Assembly: GCA_028290385.1 (NCBI GenBank)
Contig: JAQGJZ010000476.1
Coordinates: 1 to 5,686, forward strand
Direction: 5' to 3'
Length of the DNA: 5,686 nt
Source: Enterovirga sp.
GTDB taxonomy: Bacteria > Pseudomonadota > Alphaproteobacteria > Rhizobiales > Beijerinckiaceae
This document shows, one piece after another, positions 1 to 5,686 of the stretch. Under the pieces are notes generated by a model. The model saw nothing but the letters and a program-made list of their open reading frames with translations. It ran no database searches and was not told the DNA's origin. Positions within the stretch are counted from its first letter, which is position 1. The number at the start of each line of letters is the position of its first letter. Made by a program: the position numbers and the translations under genes.

Positions 1-347
1 TGGTCGAGCTCGCGGTGCAGCGGCAGGATCAGGGTCGCGTTGTCGGCGACCTTCAGGGTCTCGGGCGTGATGTCGACGCCCTGCTGCCGGAGCGCCGCGA
101 TCTCGGAGACGAGGTGCCAGGGATCGACCACGACGCCGTTGCCGATCACCGACAGCTTGCCGCCCCGCACGACGCCGGACGGCAGCAGCGACAGCTTGTA
201 CGTCACGCCGTCGATGACGAGCGTGTGGCCGGCATTGTGCCCGCCCTGGAAGCGCACGACGACATCGGCCTGTTCGGACAGCCAGTCGACGATCTTGCCT
301 TTGCCCTCGTCGCCCCACTGGGCGCCGACCACGACTACGTTGGCCAT
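1..347 (-). CDS. purA: Adenylosuccinate synthetase, N-terminal part (gene runs off the left edge)
   Basis: PurA joins IMP and aspartate using GTP to form adenylosuccinate, the first committed step from IMP to AMP; it is a cytosolic homodimer. The window holds the first 115 codons plus two bases of about 430. The translation starts [18 protein letters not shown]. The GDEGKGK phosphate-binding loop is at residues 12-18, with the catalytic Asp13, and HNAGHT is at 37-42, with the catalytic His41. The segment [11 protein letters not shown] (67-77) and the stretch [14 protein letters not shown] (101-114) are also typical of the family. The ATG at 347-345 fits the usual family start. The Shine-Dalgarno is poor (GGAA a few bases upstream). 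An intrinsic terminator hairpin ends only 14 bases before this start codon, so it either ends fdhD transcription or acts as a leader attenuator. No frame damage is seen. Identification is essentially certain. Confidence 0.98.
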   Translation of the reverse strand, partial: MANVVVVGAQWGDEGKGKIVDWLSEQADVVVRFQGGHNAGHTLVIDGVTYKLSLLPSGVVRGGKLSVIGNGVVVDPWHLVSEIAALRQQGVDITPETLKVADNATLILPLHRELD

Positions 348-361
348 GGGGTTCCGCACAT

Positions 362-384
362 AAAAAACCCGGCTCACGGCCGGG
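362..384 (-). terminator. Rho-independent terminator after fdhD, directly ahead of purA
   Basis: On the minus strand a 6-bp GC stem CCCGGC/GCCGGG (384-379 with 373-368) with a 5-base loop CGTGA is followed at once by six T residues (367-362). This is a textbook intrinsic terminator for transcription leftward from fdhD. The plus strand has no T-run after the stem, so it works in one direction only. It ends 14 bases before the purA ATG. A purA promoter must therefore overlap it, or purA transcripts must read through it. Confidence 0.8.
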
Positions 385-409
385 ACGACATCGGATGGAA
401 ACGAGTGCC

Positions 410-446
410 CTTGTCCCCGATCGGGCGGGGCGGGTCAAGGTGACCC
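410..446 (-). promoter_or_regulatory. Possible purA promoter with an overlapping inverted repeat
   Basis: On the minus strand TTGACC (438-433) matches the -35 of alphaproteobacterial housekeeping promoters, but the hexamer 17 bases on (GACAAG, 415-410) is a poor -10. The -35 sits inside a perfect inverted repeat GGGTCA-AGG-TGACCC (432-446), which could be an operator. If this promoter is real, the terminator at 384-362 lies within the purA leader. The call rests on short motifs only. Confidence 0.25.
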
Positions 447-545
447 CGCGTCCCAGGGTCCTCCCCGGCACGCGCCAGAGCACCGCGGGGGCCATCGACG
501 CGCCTCATCCGCGCCCTTCCGGACCGGCCCGAGCAGGTGCCGGGC

Positions 546-1370
546 TCACGCCGGGTACGCGATGGCCTCGGCGCCGTGAAACACTGTGACCGTGTCCCGC
601 CGTGCGATCGCGACAAGCGCCACGCCGAGGGAGCGCGCGCGCTCGATGGCGAAAGATGTGGGCGCCGAGATCGCCACGATGAGCCGGGCCCCGAGAGAGG
701 CGGCCTTCTCCACCATCTCGAACGAGCAGCGGCTCGTCACCACCACGAACCCGTCGGCCGGTTCGAGCCCGTTTCGCAGGATCGCTCCGACGAGCTTGTC
801 GAGCGCGTTGTGGCGGCCGACATCCTCGCGGACGAGCTGGATGGCGCCCTCCCGGTCCGCAAAGGCAGCCGCGTGGGTCGCGCCCGTTGCGCGGCTGAGA
901 ACCTGCCGCTCGGGCAGCTCGGCGAGCGCGCGCGCAATCGCGTCGATCCGGACGGGCGCGAAGGCCCCTGCCCCCCCGACCGGCTGCGCGCGCTCGAGCG
1001 CATCGAGATCCTCGATGCCGCAGACGCCGCAGCCCGTTCGGCCCGACATCGACCGACGCCGCGCCAGCAGGGTGTGCATCCGGTCGGGTGCGACCTCGAC
1101 CGCGACCCCGAACCCGCGCTCCCCTTCGGTCACGGTGACGCGCCGAACCTCCTCGGCGCGTGCGACGATGCCCTCCGTGAGGCTGAAGCCGACCCCGAAA
1201 TCCTCCAGATCGGCCGGGGTCAGCATCATCACGGCGAACGGCACCCCGCCGAAGCTCACCTCAACGCCCACTTCCACGGCGATCTCGCGCTCACCCGTTT
1301 CGGCCTTTGCGCCCGAAAGCGGGATGACGACGGTGGTGGCGCGGGCGGTGCGGAGCGTCTCGTCTGACAT
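546..1370 (-). CDS. fdhD: FdhD, sulfurtransferase for formate dehydrogenase maturation
   Basis: FdhD passes sulfur from a cysteine desulfurase to the bis-MGD molybdenum (or tungsten) cofactor, which makes formate dehydrogenase active; it acts in the cytosol. The protein has 274 residues, a normal length. Family marks in order: a core strand and helix with VMMLTPADLEDF then GFSLTEGI (47-68), the CxxC sulfur-carrier motif in GRTGCGVCG (Cys114 and Cys117), TGATHAAAF (162-170), REDVGRHNALDKLVG (181-195), TSRCSFEMVEK (212-222) and RRDTVTVFHG (257-266). The ATG at 1370 has only a weak AGG-type ribosome site. No formate dehydrogenase subunit gene is visible next to it, so it serves an enzyme encoded elsewhere. 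It is divergent from prmC across 45 bp, and a terminator lies about 160 bp past its stop. Function is assigned from family knowledge plus intact motifs. Confidence 0.97.
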   Translation of the reverse strand: MSDETLRTARATTVVIPLSGAKAETGEREIAVEVGVEVSFGGVPFAVMMLTPADLEDFGVGFSLTEGIVARAEEVRRVTVTEGERGFGVAVEVAPDRMHTLLARRRSMSGRTGCGVCGIEDLDALERAQPVGGAGAFAPVRIDAIARALAELPERQVLSRATGATHAAAFADREGAIQLVREDVGRHNALDKLVGAILRNGLEPADGFVVVTSRCSFEMVEKAASLGARLIVAISAPTSFAIERARSLGVALVAIARRDTVTVFHGAEAIAYPA

Positions 1371-1415
1371 GGGCCTGTTCTAGTCGCGGCCGGCACGAGA
1401 AGATATCGGGCCAGG
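1371..1415. promoter_or_regulatory. Divergent gap between fdhD and prmC
   Basis: Only 45 bp separate the divergent start codons of fdhD and prmC, so the two promoters must overlap each other or lie inside the opposite gene. I see no convincing -35/-10 pair. AGATAT at 1401-1406 (plus strand) is the only AT-rich -10-like stretch, and it is only 9 bases from the prmC ATG. That this short gap holds both promoters is inferred from gene orientation, not from a motif. Confidence 0.35.
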
Positions 1416-2339
1416 ATGGACGCCACAGACGGATTCCCGGTTCCCGCCTTTGCGGCCGGCACCACGCGTGCGCAGGCGCAGGCCGAGCTGCGCCGCGCGT
1501 TTGCTGCGGCCGGGATCGACTCGGCCGCGCTCGACGCGCGCCTGCTCCTCGCCGCGGCGCTCGGGATCGGCCCGACCTCGCTGTTCGCCCATCCCGACGC
1601 GCCGCTCGACCGAGCTGGTGCGGCCCGGCTGCGCGAATACGCCGCGCGGCGACTCGCGAGAGAGCCGATCGCCCGGATCCTGGGCGAGGCCGAGTTCTGG
1701 GGGCTGCGCTTCCGGCTGTCGCCCGAGACGCTGGCCCCGCGGCCGGACACGGAGGCGGTGGTCGAGGCGGCGCTCGCGGCCATTGCCCCGTGGCGCGGCC
1801 CGCAGCTCATCCTCGACCTCGGCACGGGCTCGGGCTGCATCCTCCTGGCGCTTCTGTCGGAGACGAAGGAGGCCTTTGGCATCGGGGTCGACCGATCGCC
1901 GGCCGCGCTCGCGACCGCGCGGGCCAATGCCCAAGCCAACGGACTCGCTGATCGCGCAGCTTTCGTCGCGTCGGATTGGGCCTCCGCCCTCACAGGACAC
2001 TTCGCGCTGATCGTCTCCAACCCGCCCTACATCCGGGCCGAGGAGATCGATGCGCTCGACCCCGAGGTGTCGCGCTTCGACCCGCTTGCTGCGCTCGATG
2101 GCGGGCCGGGCGGCCTTGATTGCTACCGCGCAATACTGTCCGATGCAGGCCGTCTACTTACTCCCGCCGGACACATTGTCTTTGAACTCGGGCACGACCA
2201 AACCGAGCCTGTCGCTGACCTTGCGGCGGAGCACGGCTTTGCGGTCGAGACGACCCGGCGGGACCTTGGCGGGCACACGCGCGCCATGGTGCTTTCGCGC
2301 GAGCGGGCTCTTGTTTCCAGGGGATCGTCGCCCACATGA
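1416..2339 (+). CDS. prmC: PrmC (HemK), release factor glutamine methyltransferase
   Basis: PrmC uses S-adenosylmethionine to methylate the glutamine of the GGQ motif in peptide release factors RF1 and RF2, which speeds translation termination. The 307-residue protein has a helical N-terminal domain (about 15-110) that docks the release factor, including REPIARILGEAEFWG (82-96) and PRPDTE (108-113), then a Rossmann methyltransferase domain. The SAM-binding motif I is DLGTGSG (134-140), the acidic ribose-binding residue lies in GVDRS (157-161), and the catalytic NPPY that holds the substrate amide is at 202-205. FELGHDQ (256-262) and RDLGGHTRAM (282-291) close the fold. The ATG at 1416 follows AGG with almost no spacer, a poor ribosome site, but no other in-frame Met comes early. 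In many Rhizobiales prfA lies directly upstream; here fdhD does. The product is about 20 residues longer than the E. coli protein, mostly at the ends. Confidence 0.97.
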   Translation: MDATDGFPVPAFAAGTTRAQAQAELRRAFAAAGIDSAALDARLLLAAALGIGPTSLFAHPDAPLDRAGAARLREYAARRLAREPIARILGEAEFWGLRFRLSPETLAPRPDTEAVVEAALAAIAPWRGPQLILDLGTGSGCILLALLSETKEAFGIGVDRSPAALATARANAQANGLADRAAFVASDWASALTGHFALIVSNPPYIRAEEIDALDPEVSRFDPLAALDGGPGGLDCYRAILSDAGRLLTPAGHIVFELGHDQTEPVADLAAEHGFAVETTRRDLGGHTRAMVLSRERALVSRGSSPT

Positions 2340-2363
2340 CCCGCCGAGACGAAAAATGGCTTG

Positions 2364-2392
2364 TTGACCGGAAGAGAAGCGGCTAATTTGCT
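2364..2392 (+). promoter_or_regulatory. Possible promoter for the DUF4167 gene
   Basis: TTGACC at 2364-2369 matches the alphaproteobacterial -35. After it comes an AT-rich patch, with TAATTT at 2384-2389 (14-base spacer) or TTTGCT at 2387-2392 (17-base spacer) as -10 candidates. It lies 25 bp past the prmC stop and would give a leader of about 230 bases. The motif is short and the -10 is poor, so this is tentative. Read-through from prmC is the alternative. Confidence 0.35.
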
Positions 2393-2632
2393 GTCGGTTA
2401 ACGAGAATGGTCCAGGCTTGATGCGACGTCGAGGCATGCGGCCCACGATCGCTCGGGGACAATGAGGACCGCGCGTTCAGCCATATGCGGCGCGGTCAAT
2501 CGACTCCTACACTGACGGACGGTCCGGCATAGCGGCTGGGTCCGCGCTGAGGTGACGGGATTGCGCAGGCCGGGAGCGCGGCCGCGCAGGAGCCTGCTTG
2601 GCAGGGAAACCAGCGAAGGTCTAAAAACATCG
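2393..2632 (+). other. Non-coding leader of the DUF4167 gene with small hairpins
   Basis: The 293 bp between prmC and the DUF4167 start show no supported gene. The part after the putative promoter holds several dyads: GACCGCGC (2467-2474) pairing with GCGCGGTC (2490-2497) across a 15-base loop, CGGAC/GTCCG (2516-2526), the 12-bp palindrome GCGCGGCCGCGC (2576-2587), and CCTGC-TTG-GCAGG (2593-2605) 27 bases before the ATG. A GANTC site, the target of the CcrM cell-cycle methylase, is at 2502-2506. None matches a riboswitch or known small RNA that I recognise. GAAGG (2615-2619) is the likely ribosome site, with a rather long 13-base spacer. Confidence 0.4.
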
Positions 2633-3733
2633 ATGAGACCAGGACAGAACAGGCGGATGCGGGGGCGCAGCCGCGGCAAGGGTCCGAACCCGCTGACCCG
2701 CTCCTATGAGTCGAACGGGCCGGATGTTAAGATCAGGGGCACCGCTCAACATGTTGCGGACAAATACGCCCAGCTGGCGCGCGATGCGACTGCGAGCGGC
2801 GACCCGGTTGCCGCCGAAAACTACCTTCAGCATGCCGAGCATTATTATCGCCTGATCGCTGCCGCGCAGGAAACTTACCGTCAGCAGTTCGGCACCCAGG
2901 GCCGGCCCTTCGATGACGAGGGCGACGAGGGTGACGACGAGATGTCGCCGAACGGCTTCCCCTACCAGGGTGGAATGCAGGGCGGCGCCGACGAGTTCGG
3001 CGAGATGGGCGGCAACCCGTACGAGATGCGCCAGGGCGGCGGCGGCAACGAGCGGCAGGACCGCAATGGCGGACGCTTCGACCGTGGCGAGCGCCAGGAC
3101 CGCAGCTATGACCGCAACAACGATCGCCAGGGCGGCGGCGGCGAGCGGCAGGACCGCAACGGCCAGCGCTTCGATCGCGGTGGCGAGCGTTTCGACCGCA
3201 ACGCCAATGGCGGCGGCGGCAACTACGATCGCAACGGCAACCGCCCGCAGCAGGGCGAGCGCTTCGACCGCAACGGCGGCGGCGCTGCAAACCAGCCCCA
3301 GAACGGCGAGCGCTTCGACCGGCCCGAGCGGCAGGATCGTCCCGAGGGCGGTGGCGAACGGCGCGAGCGCTTCGGCCGTGGCGAGAACCGCGAAGGCGGC
3401 CGCGAAGGCGGACGGCGCGAGTTCAACCGCGATCGCGGCCAGAACCGGCCCGAAGGCGGGCGCGTGCCCGGCCCCGCGGCGGACGAGCGCGACGCGCCAG
3501 CCCCCGGCCTGCCGGCCTTCCTGACCACACCGGTCCGGTCCACGATCGCGCTCGAGCCGGACGATGTTCGCGAGCCCGTCGAGGCCGTTGCGGCCTATGC
3601 GGGCGAGCCCGAAGGCGAGCCGGCCCTGGCCGGAACCCCGGAGCCGCGCCCGCGCCGCACCCGGCGCCCGCGCCGGGCGGAGCCGACCGAGGCCCTGGAT
3701 TTCGGCGGCGAAGCCGACAAGCCGGCCGAATAG
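2633..3733 (+). CDS. DUF4167 domain protein with a long Arg/Asp/Gly-rich repeat tail
   Basis: This is a 366-residue member of the alphaproteobacterial DUF4167 family, whose function is not established; an RNA- or ribosome-linked role is inferred from its composition. The start at 2633 gives MRPGQNRRMRGRSRGKG, the typical basic family opening, although the frame is open to an ATG at 2552. The conserved domain spans about 18-85 and includes PNPLTRSYESNGPDVKIRGTA, DKYAQLARDA and AENYLQHAEHYYRLIAAAQ. An acidic patch follows (94-103), then a disordered tail (about 133-277) made of RFDR and RQDR units. The C-terminal part has LPAFLT (293-298) and the basic cluster RPRRTRRPRR (339-348). No signal peptide or membrane segment is seen. 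It follows prmC, as in many Rhizobiales, and a terminator hairpin follows its stop. The sequence supports a nucleic-acid-binding, disordered protein but no specific reaction. Confidence 0.94.
   Translation: MRPGQNRRMRGRSRGKGPNPLTRSYESNGPDVKIRGTAQHVADKYAQLARDATASGDPVAAENYLQHAEHYYRLIAAAQETYRQQFGTQGRPFDDEGDEGDDEMSPNGFPYQGGMQGGADEFGEMGGNPYEMRQGGGGNERQDRNGGRFDRGERQDRSYDRNNDRQGGGGERQDRNGQRFDRGGERFDRNANGGGGNYDRNGNRPQQGERFDRNGGGAANQPQNGERFDRPERQDRPEGGGERRERFGRGENREGGREGGRREFNRDRGQNRPEGGRVPGPAADERDAPAPGLPAFLTTPVRSTIALEPDDVREPVEAVAAYAGEPEGEPALAGTPEPRPRRTRRPRRAEPTEALDFGGEADKPAE
3050..3463 (+). repeat. Degenerate in-frame repeat coding R-F/Q-D-R units
   Basis: This part of the DUF4167 gene encodes residues 140-277, a low-complexity array built on the four-residue core R-[FQ]-D-R with N, G and E between units. 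RFDR occurs five times (residues 148, 179, 186, 210, 227) and RQDR four times (141, 154, 172, 233), with related YDRN and RFGR units. The five RFDR copies use five different codon combinations. The array is therefore not a fresh DNA duplication; the protein pattern has been kept while the DNA drifted. Confidence 0.85.
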
Positions 3734-3757
3734 GCACCGGCGAACAGAGACCCGACG

Positions 3758-3793
3758 CGGGGAAGATCGGCGAGATGCTGGTCTTCCCCGTTT
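3758..3793 (+). terminator. Terminator between DUF4167 and the convergent MOSC gene
   Basis: An 11-bp stem CGGGGAAGATC (3758-3768) pairs with GGTCTTCCCCG (3780-3790), with one G-U pair and an 11-base loop, and is followed by TTT. It starts 24 bases past the DUF4167 stop and ends 19 bases before the last codon of the convergent MOSC gene. The stem is strong but the T-run is short on the plus strand and absent on the minus strand, so it is a good plus-strand terminator and at best a weak one for the MOSC transcript. Confidence 0.65.
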
Positions 3794-3809
3794 CGTATCC
3801 GGACCCCGG

Positions 3810-4598
3810 TCAGTCCCCGAGCGGGAGCCGGACCTGAGCGTCCGGCAGGAACTCGAGCCGATCGTCCGGCCGCAACTCGCCCGAGGCCAGAACCTCGGCA
3901 TAGATCCCGCAATCGGGGTGCCCGAGCCGCTGCAACAGCGTCCTCGGGATGTCCATGTCCCGCTCGCCCGTCTGCGGATCGACATTCGTCGCGGCGCAGC
4001 GCTCGATCCGCTTGGTGATCTTCAGGCGCAGGCCTGAGGCGCTCGCGAACTCCGCTCCCACAAGGTCGAGCTCGGCCCAGGGCTCCAGGCCCTCCACCAT
4101 GACGTTGCCGCGAAAGCGAAGCGGATCGACCGGGCGGCCGACCATTTCCGCCACCGCCCGCACGCTCGCGAGATTGATGAGGGACACGAAGCCGCGCCGG
4201 GAATCGGTGAAGCGGAACCCGTCCGGCGCGGTGAGCACCTTTGGAGCCCCACGCAGCTCGCGGGGCAGCACGCGGCGAACGAACGCCTCCAGGGCGAGCC
4301 TGCCCGCGGCGGTCGAGAGGTCGGCCGCGACCGAACCCGCTTCCCCGCTGACGCTCAGGACCTGCGTCGCGTCGTCGTAGCGGGTGTGCAGGCGCGCAAG
4401 GGCCGCGTTCCGCATCAGCATCAGGAACTTGATCTTGGGCTGGTGCCGCGGCGCGGCCGGCTCGAAACCGGACGGGCCGTTCTCGATCGCAAACAGCCGG
4501 TCGGCGGGGAAATAGGCCCCGCGCTCCAGCCGGACGCGCTCCAGGCGTTCCGGCGACAGCCCCTTCACGGGGTAGCGATAAAGGGAGACGACGCGCAT
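3810..4598 (-). CDS. MOSC domain protein with N-terminal barrel (YcbX/mARC type)
   Basis: The 262-residue protein has the two-part layout of the MOSC_N plus MOSC family. The N-terminal beta-barrel begins MRVVSLYRYPVKGLSPE, with the hallmark YPVKG at 9-13 and the usual PADRLFAI at 31-38. The MOSC domain covers about 105-255: DPLRFRGNVMVEG (158-170), the conserved Cys201 in RIERCAATNVDPQTGERD, then HPDCGIYAEV (227-236). In YcbX and mARC the equivalent Cys ligates molybdenum and the enzyme reduces N-hydroxylated compounds. No fused ferredoxin domain is present here, so an external electron donor would be needed. The substrate is unknown. The start has no visible Shine-Dalgarno, but the family motif at residue 9 supports it. 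It lies 39 bp downstream of a small gene on the same strand and is probably co-transcribed with it from the stress-type promoter at 4875-4899. Confidence 0.9.
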   Translation of the reverse strand: MRVVSLYRYPVKGLSPERLERVRLERGAYFPADRLFAIENGPSGFEPAAPRHQPKIKFLMLMRNAALARLHTRYDDATQVLSVSGEAGSVAADLSTAAGRLALEAFVRRVLPRELRGAPKVLTAPDGFRFTDSRRGFVSLINLASVRAVAEMVGRPVDPLRFRGNVMVEGLEPWAELDLVGAEFASASGLRLKITKRIERCAATNVDPQTGERDMDIPRTLLQRLGHPDCGIYAEVLASGELRPDDRLEFLPDAQVRLPLGD

Positions 4599-4637
4599 TC
4601 GCGTCAGCGCGACGGGCGCCGGCCCCGAGCCGTTCCG

Positions 4638-4847
4638 CTAGGGCGCTTGGGGAAGAGGATCGTCCCGGTTTTCGCGGTCGACCGGGCCCTCGAAGCCGGC
4701 ATCGGTTCGTTCCGCGAAGGTCTGCGGCGTCACGGAGGGGCGAGCCTCCTCCGGGCTTTCGGGCACGGCGAGGCCGAGCTCGTCGTTCCGTTTGAGATCG
4801 GCCCGGGCCTTCTCGGCCTCGGAACGCGGGTCCTTCGGATCGGCCAT
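4638..4847 (-). CDS. Small hydrophilic hypothetical protein (69 residues)
   Basis: I do not recognise a named family. The product starts MADPKDPRSEAEKARADLKR and ends in DRENRDDPLPQAP. It is rich in Asp, Glu, Arg, Lys and Pro, has no hydrophobic stretch, no Cys and no signal peptide, and is probably soluble, largely disordered and net acidic. The ATG at 4847 is preceded by GGGGAT at a suitable distance, and a promoter-like element lies about 30 bp upstream; the frame is open to an ATG at 5015, but that longer form would run through the promoter region and the clpB upstream signals. The gene sits 39 bp before the MOSC gene on the same strand. It could be a small stress protein, but function is unknown. 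The short length leaves some doubt that it is a gene. Confidence 0.6.
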   Translation of the reverse strand: MADPKDPRSEAEKARADLKRNDELGLAVPESPEEARPSVTPQTFAERTDAGFEGPVDRENRDDPLPQAP

Positions 4848-4874
4848 GGGTGATCCCCGTCCTGACGGCGGATC

Positions 4875-4899
4875 AATGCATGCCCGAGGCGGCCGTTCC
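4875..4899 (-). promoter_or_regulatory. EcfG-type general-stress promoter for the small gene and MOSC gene
   Basis: On the minus strand GGAAC (4899-4895) is followed after exactly 16 bases by CATT (4878-4875). The alphaproteobacterial general stress sigma factor EcfG (SigT) recognises GGAAC-N16/17-CGTT, so the -35 is perfect and the -10 matches at three of four bases. Transcription would begin near 4867, giving a leader of about 20 bases with a GGGGAT ribosome site before the ATG at 4847. Position, strand and spacing all fit. Promoter use is inferred. Confidence 0.5.
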
Positions 4900-4921
4900 A
4901 AGGGGAAAAGCCGGCCCGCGG

Positions 4922-4943
4922 GGCCTTGTGTAACCACAAAGCC
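4922..4943. repeat. 22-bp near-perfect inverted repeat upstream of clpB
   Basis: GGCCTTGTG (4922-4930) and CACAAAGCC (4935-4943) are inverted copies matching at eight of nine positions around the 4-base centre TAAC. It lies in the divergent region between the small gene and clpB, 126 bp before the clpB ATG. It looks like a binding site for a dimeric regulator. It is not a CIRCE element, and I do not recognise the regulator. Confidence 0.6.
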
Positions 4944-4952
4944 ACACCACAT
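4925..4952 (+). promoter_or_regulatory. Possible heat-shock (RpoH) promoter for clpB
   Basis: CTTGTG (4925-4930) contains the CTTG core of the RpoH -35. After 16 bases CCACAT (4947-4952) is a weak match to the C-rich RpoH -10. clpB is an RpoH target in many proteobacteria, which makes the site plausible. Transcription from here would leave a leader of about 110 bases that includes the dyad GAGCC-GAT-GGCTC (4958-4970) and GGACA/TGTCC (5010-5029). The -10 is poor, so confidence is low. Confidence 0.3.
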
Positions 4953-5069
4953 CCGGGGAGCCGATGGCTCAAGGGCGTCGGCGTCCGGAGGCCCCCGAGG
5001 GAGCCGGCCGGACATCTTCTTCGGTGTCCCGTGCCGATCCGGGCGGGCCGCCGAGCGAGGGGTGAGACC

Positions 5070-5686
<617 letters not shown>

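Noticed and set aside
537..1383. Two 265-276-codon open frames on the plus strand opposite fdhD
   Set aside because: fdhD carries all its family motifs on the minus strand; the plus frames are Arg/Ser- or Asp/Arg-rich with no recognisable domain, as expected for antisense frames at high GC.
1256..2020. Minus-strand open frames opposite prmC
   Set aside because: prmC has DLGTGSG and NPPY in frame; the antisense products are low-complexity Ala/Ser/Arg sequence.
2467..2497. Inverted repeat as a prmC terminator
   Set aside because: The stem has a 15-base loop and no T-run after it, and it lies 128 bp past the prmC stop.
2552..2632. Upstream ATG that would add 27 residues to the DUF4167 protein
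   Set aside because: The family begins MRPGQ, exactly at the ATG at 2633. The extra stretch is unlike the family and lies in a palindrome-rich leader.
2621..3985. A 454-codon open frame on the minus strand opposite the DUF4167 gene
   Set aside because: It is an Ala/Val-rich shadow produced by the GC-rich repeat codons. It overlaps a clearly conserved gene over its whole length and also runs into the MOSC gene, and shows no family motif.
4913..4925. GGCCC-GCG-GGGCC hairpin as a terminator
   Set aside because: There is no proper T-run next to it on either strand (TTTT on the minus side is offset by three bases), and it lies upstream of both divergent genes, where no transcript needs to end.
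4848..5015. Longer form of the small hypothetical gene starting at 5015
   Set aside because: It would code through the putative EcfG element, the 22-bp inverted repeat and most of the clpB upstream region; the ATG at 4847 has a better ribosome site.
4848..5069. CIRCE (HrcA) operator for clpB
   Set aside because: No TTAGCACTC / GAGTGCTAA-like arms are present; the inverted repeat found has a different sequence.

Overview
The window is GC-rich chromosomal DNA from an alphaproteobacterium, most likely Hyphomicrobiales (Rhizobiales). The evidence is the DUF4167 gene placed after prmC and before clpB, a gene group I know from that order, together with the protein sequences and the strong G/C third-position bias. 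The genus cannot be settled from this sequence; a Methylobacterium/Chelatococcus-like lineage is a guess. All genes are ordinary chromosomal types. I see no transposase, phage gene, CRISPR array, tRNA or rRNA.

Layout, left to right: the 5' part of purA (minus, running off the left edge); a 198-bp gap with a terminator hairpin just ahead of purA; fdhD (minus); a 45-bp divergent gap; prmC (plus); a 293-bp leader region; a DUF4167 gene with a long Arg/Asp/Gly-rich repeat tail (plus); a terminator; a MOSC-domain protein gene (minus) and, 39 bp upstream of it, a small acidic hypothetical gene (minus), probably one operon; a 222-bp divergent regulatory region; and the 5' part of clpB (plus, running off the right edge).

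Functions fall into three groups. Core metabolism and translation: PurA makes adenylosuccinate, and PrmC methylates release factors. RNA or stress biology: DUF4167 is a putative RNA-associated protein, and ClpB is a disaggregase. Molybdenum-cofactor biochemistry: FdhD supplies sulfur to formate dehydrogenase, and the MOSC protein probably binds Moco. The most useful regulatory signals are a GGAAC-N16-CATT element resembling an alphaproteobacterial EcfG general-stress promoter ahead of the small gene and MOSC gene, a 22-bp near-perfect inverted repeat in the clpB upstream region, and an intrinsic terminator inside what may be the purA leader. No clearly new biological system is visible. The best leads are the stress-promoter mini-operon inserted between DUF4167 and clpB, and the repeat tail of the DUF4167 protein.
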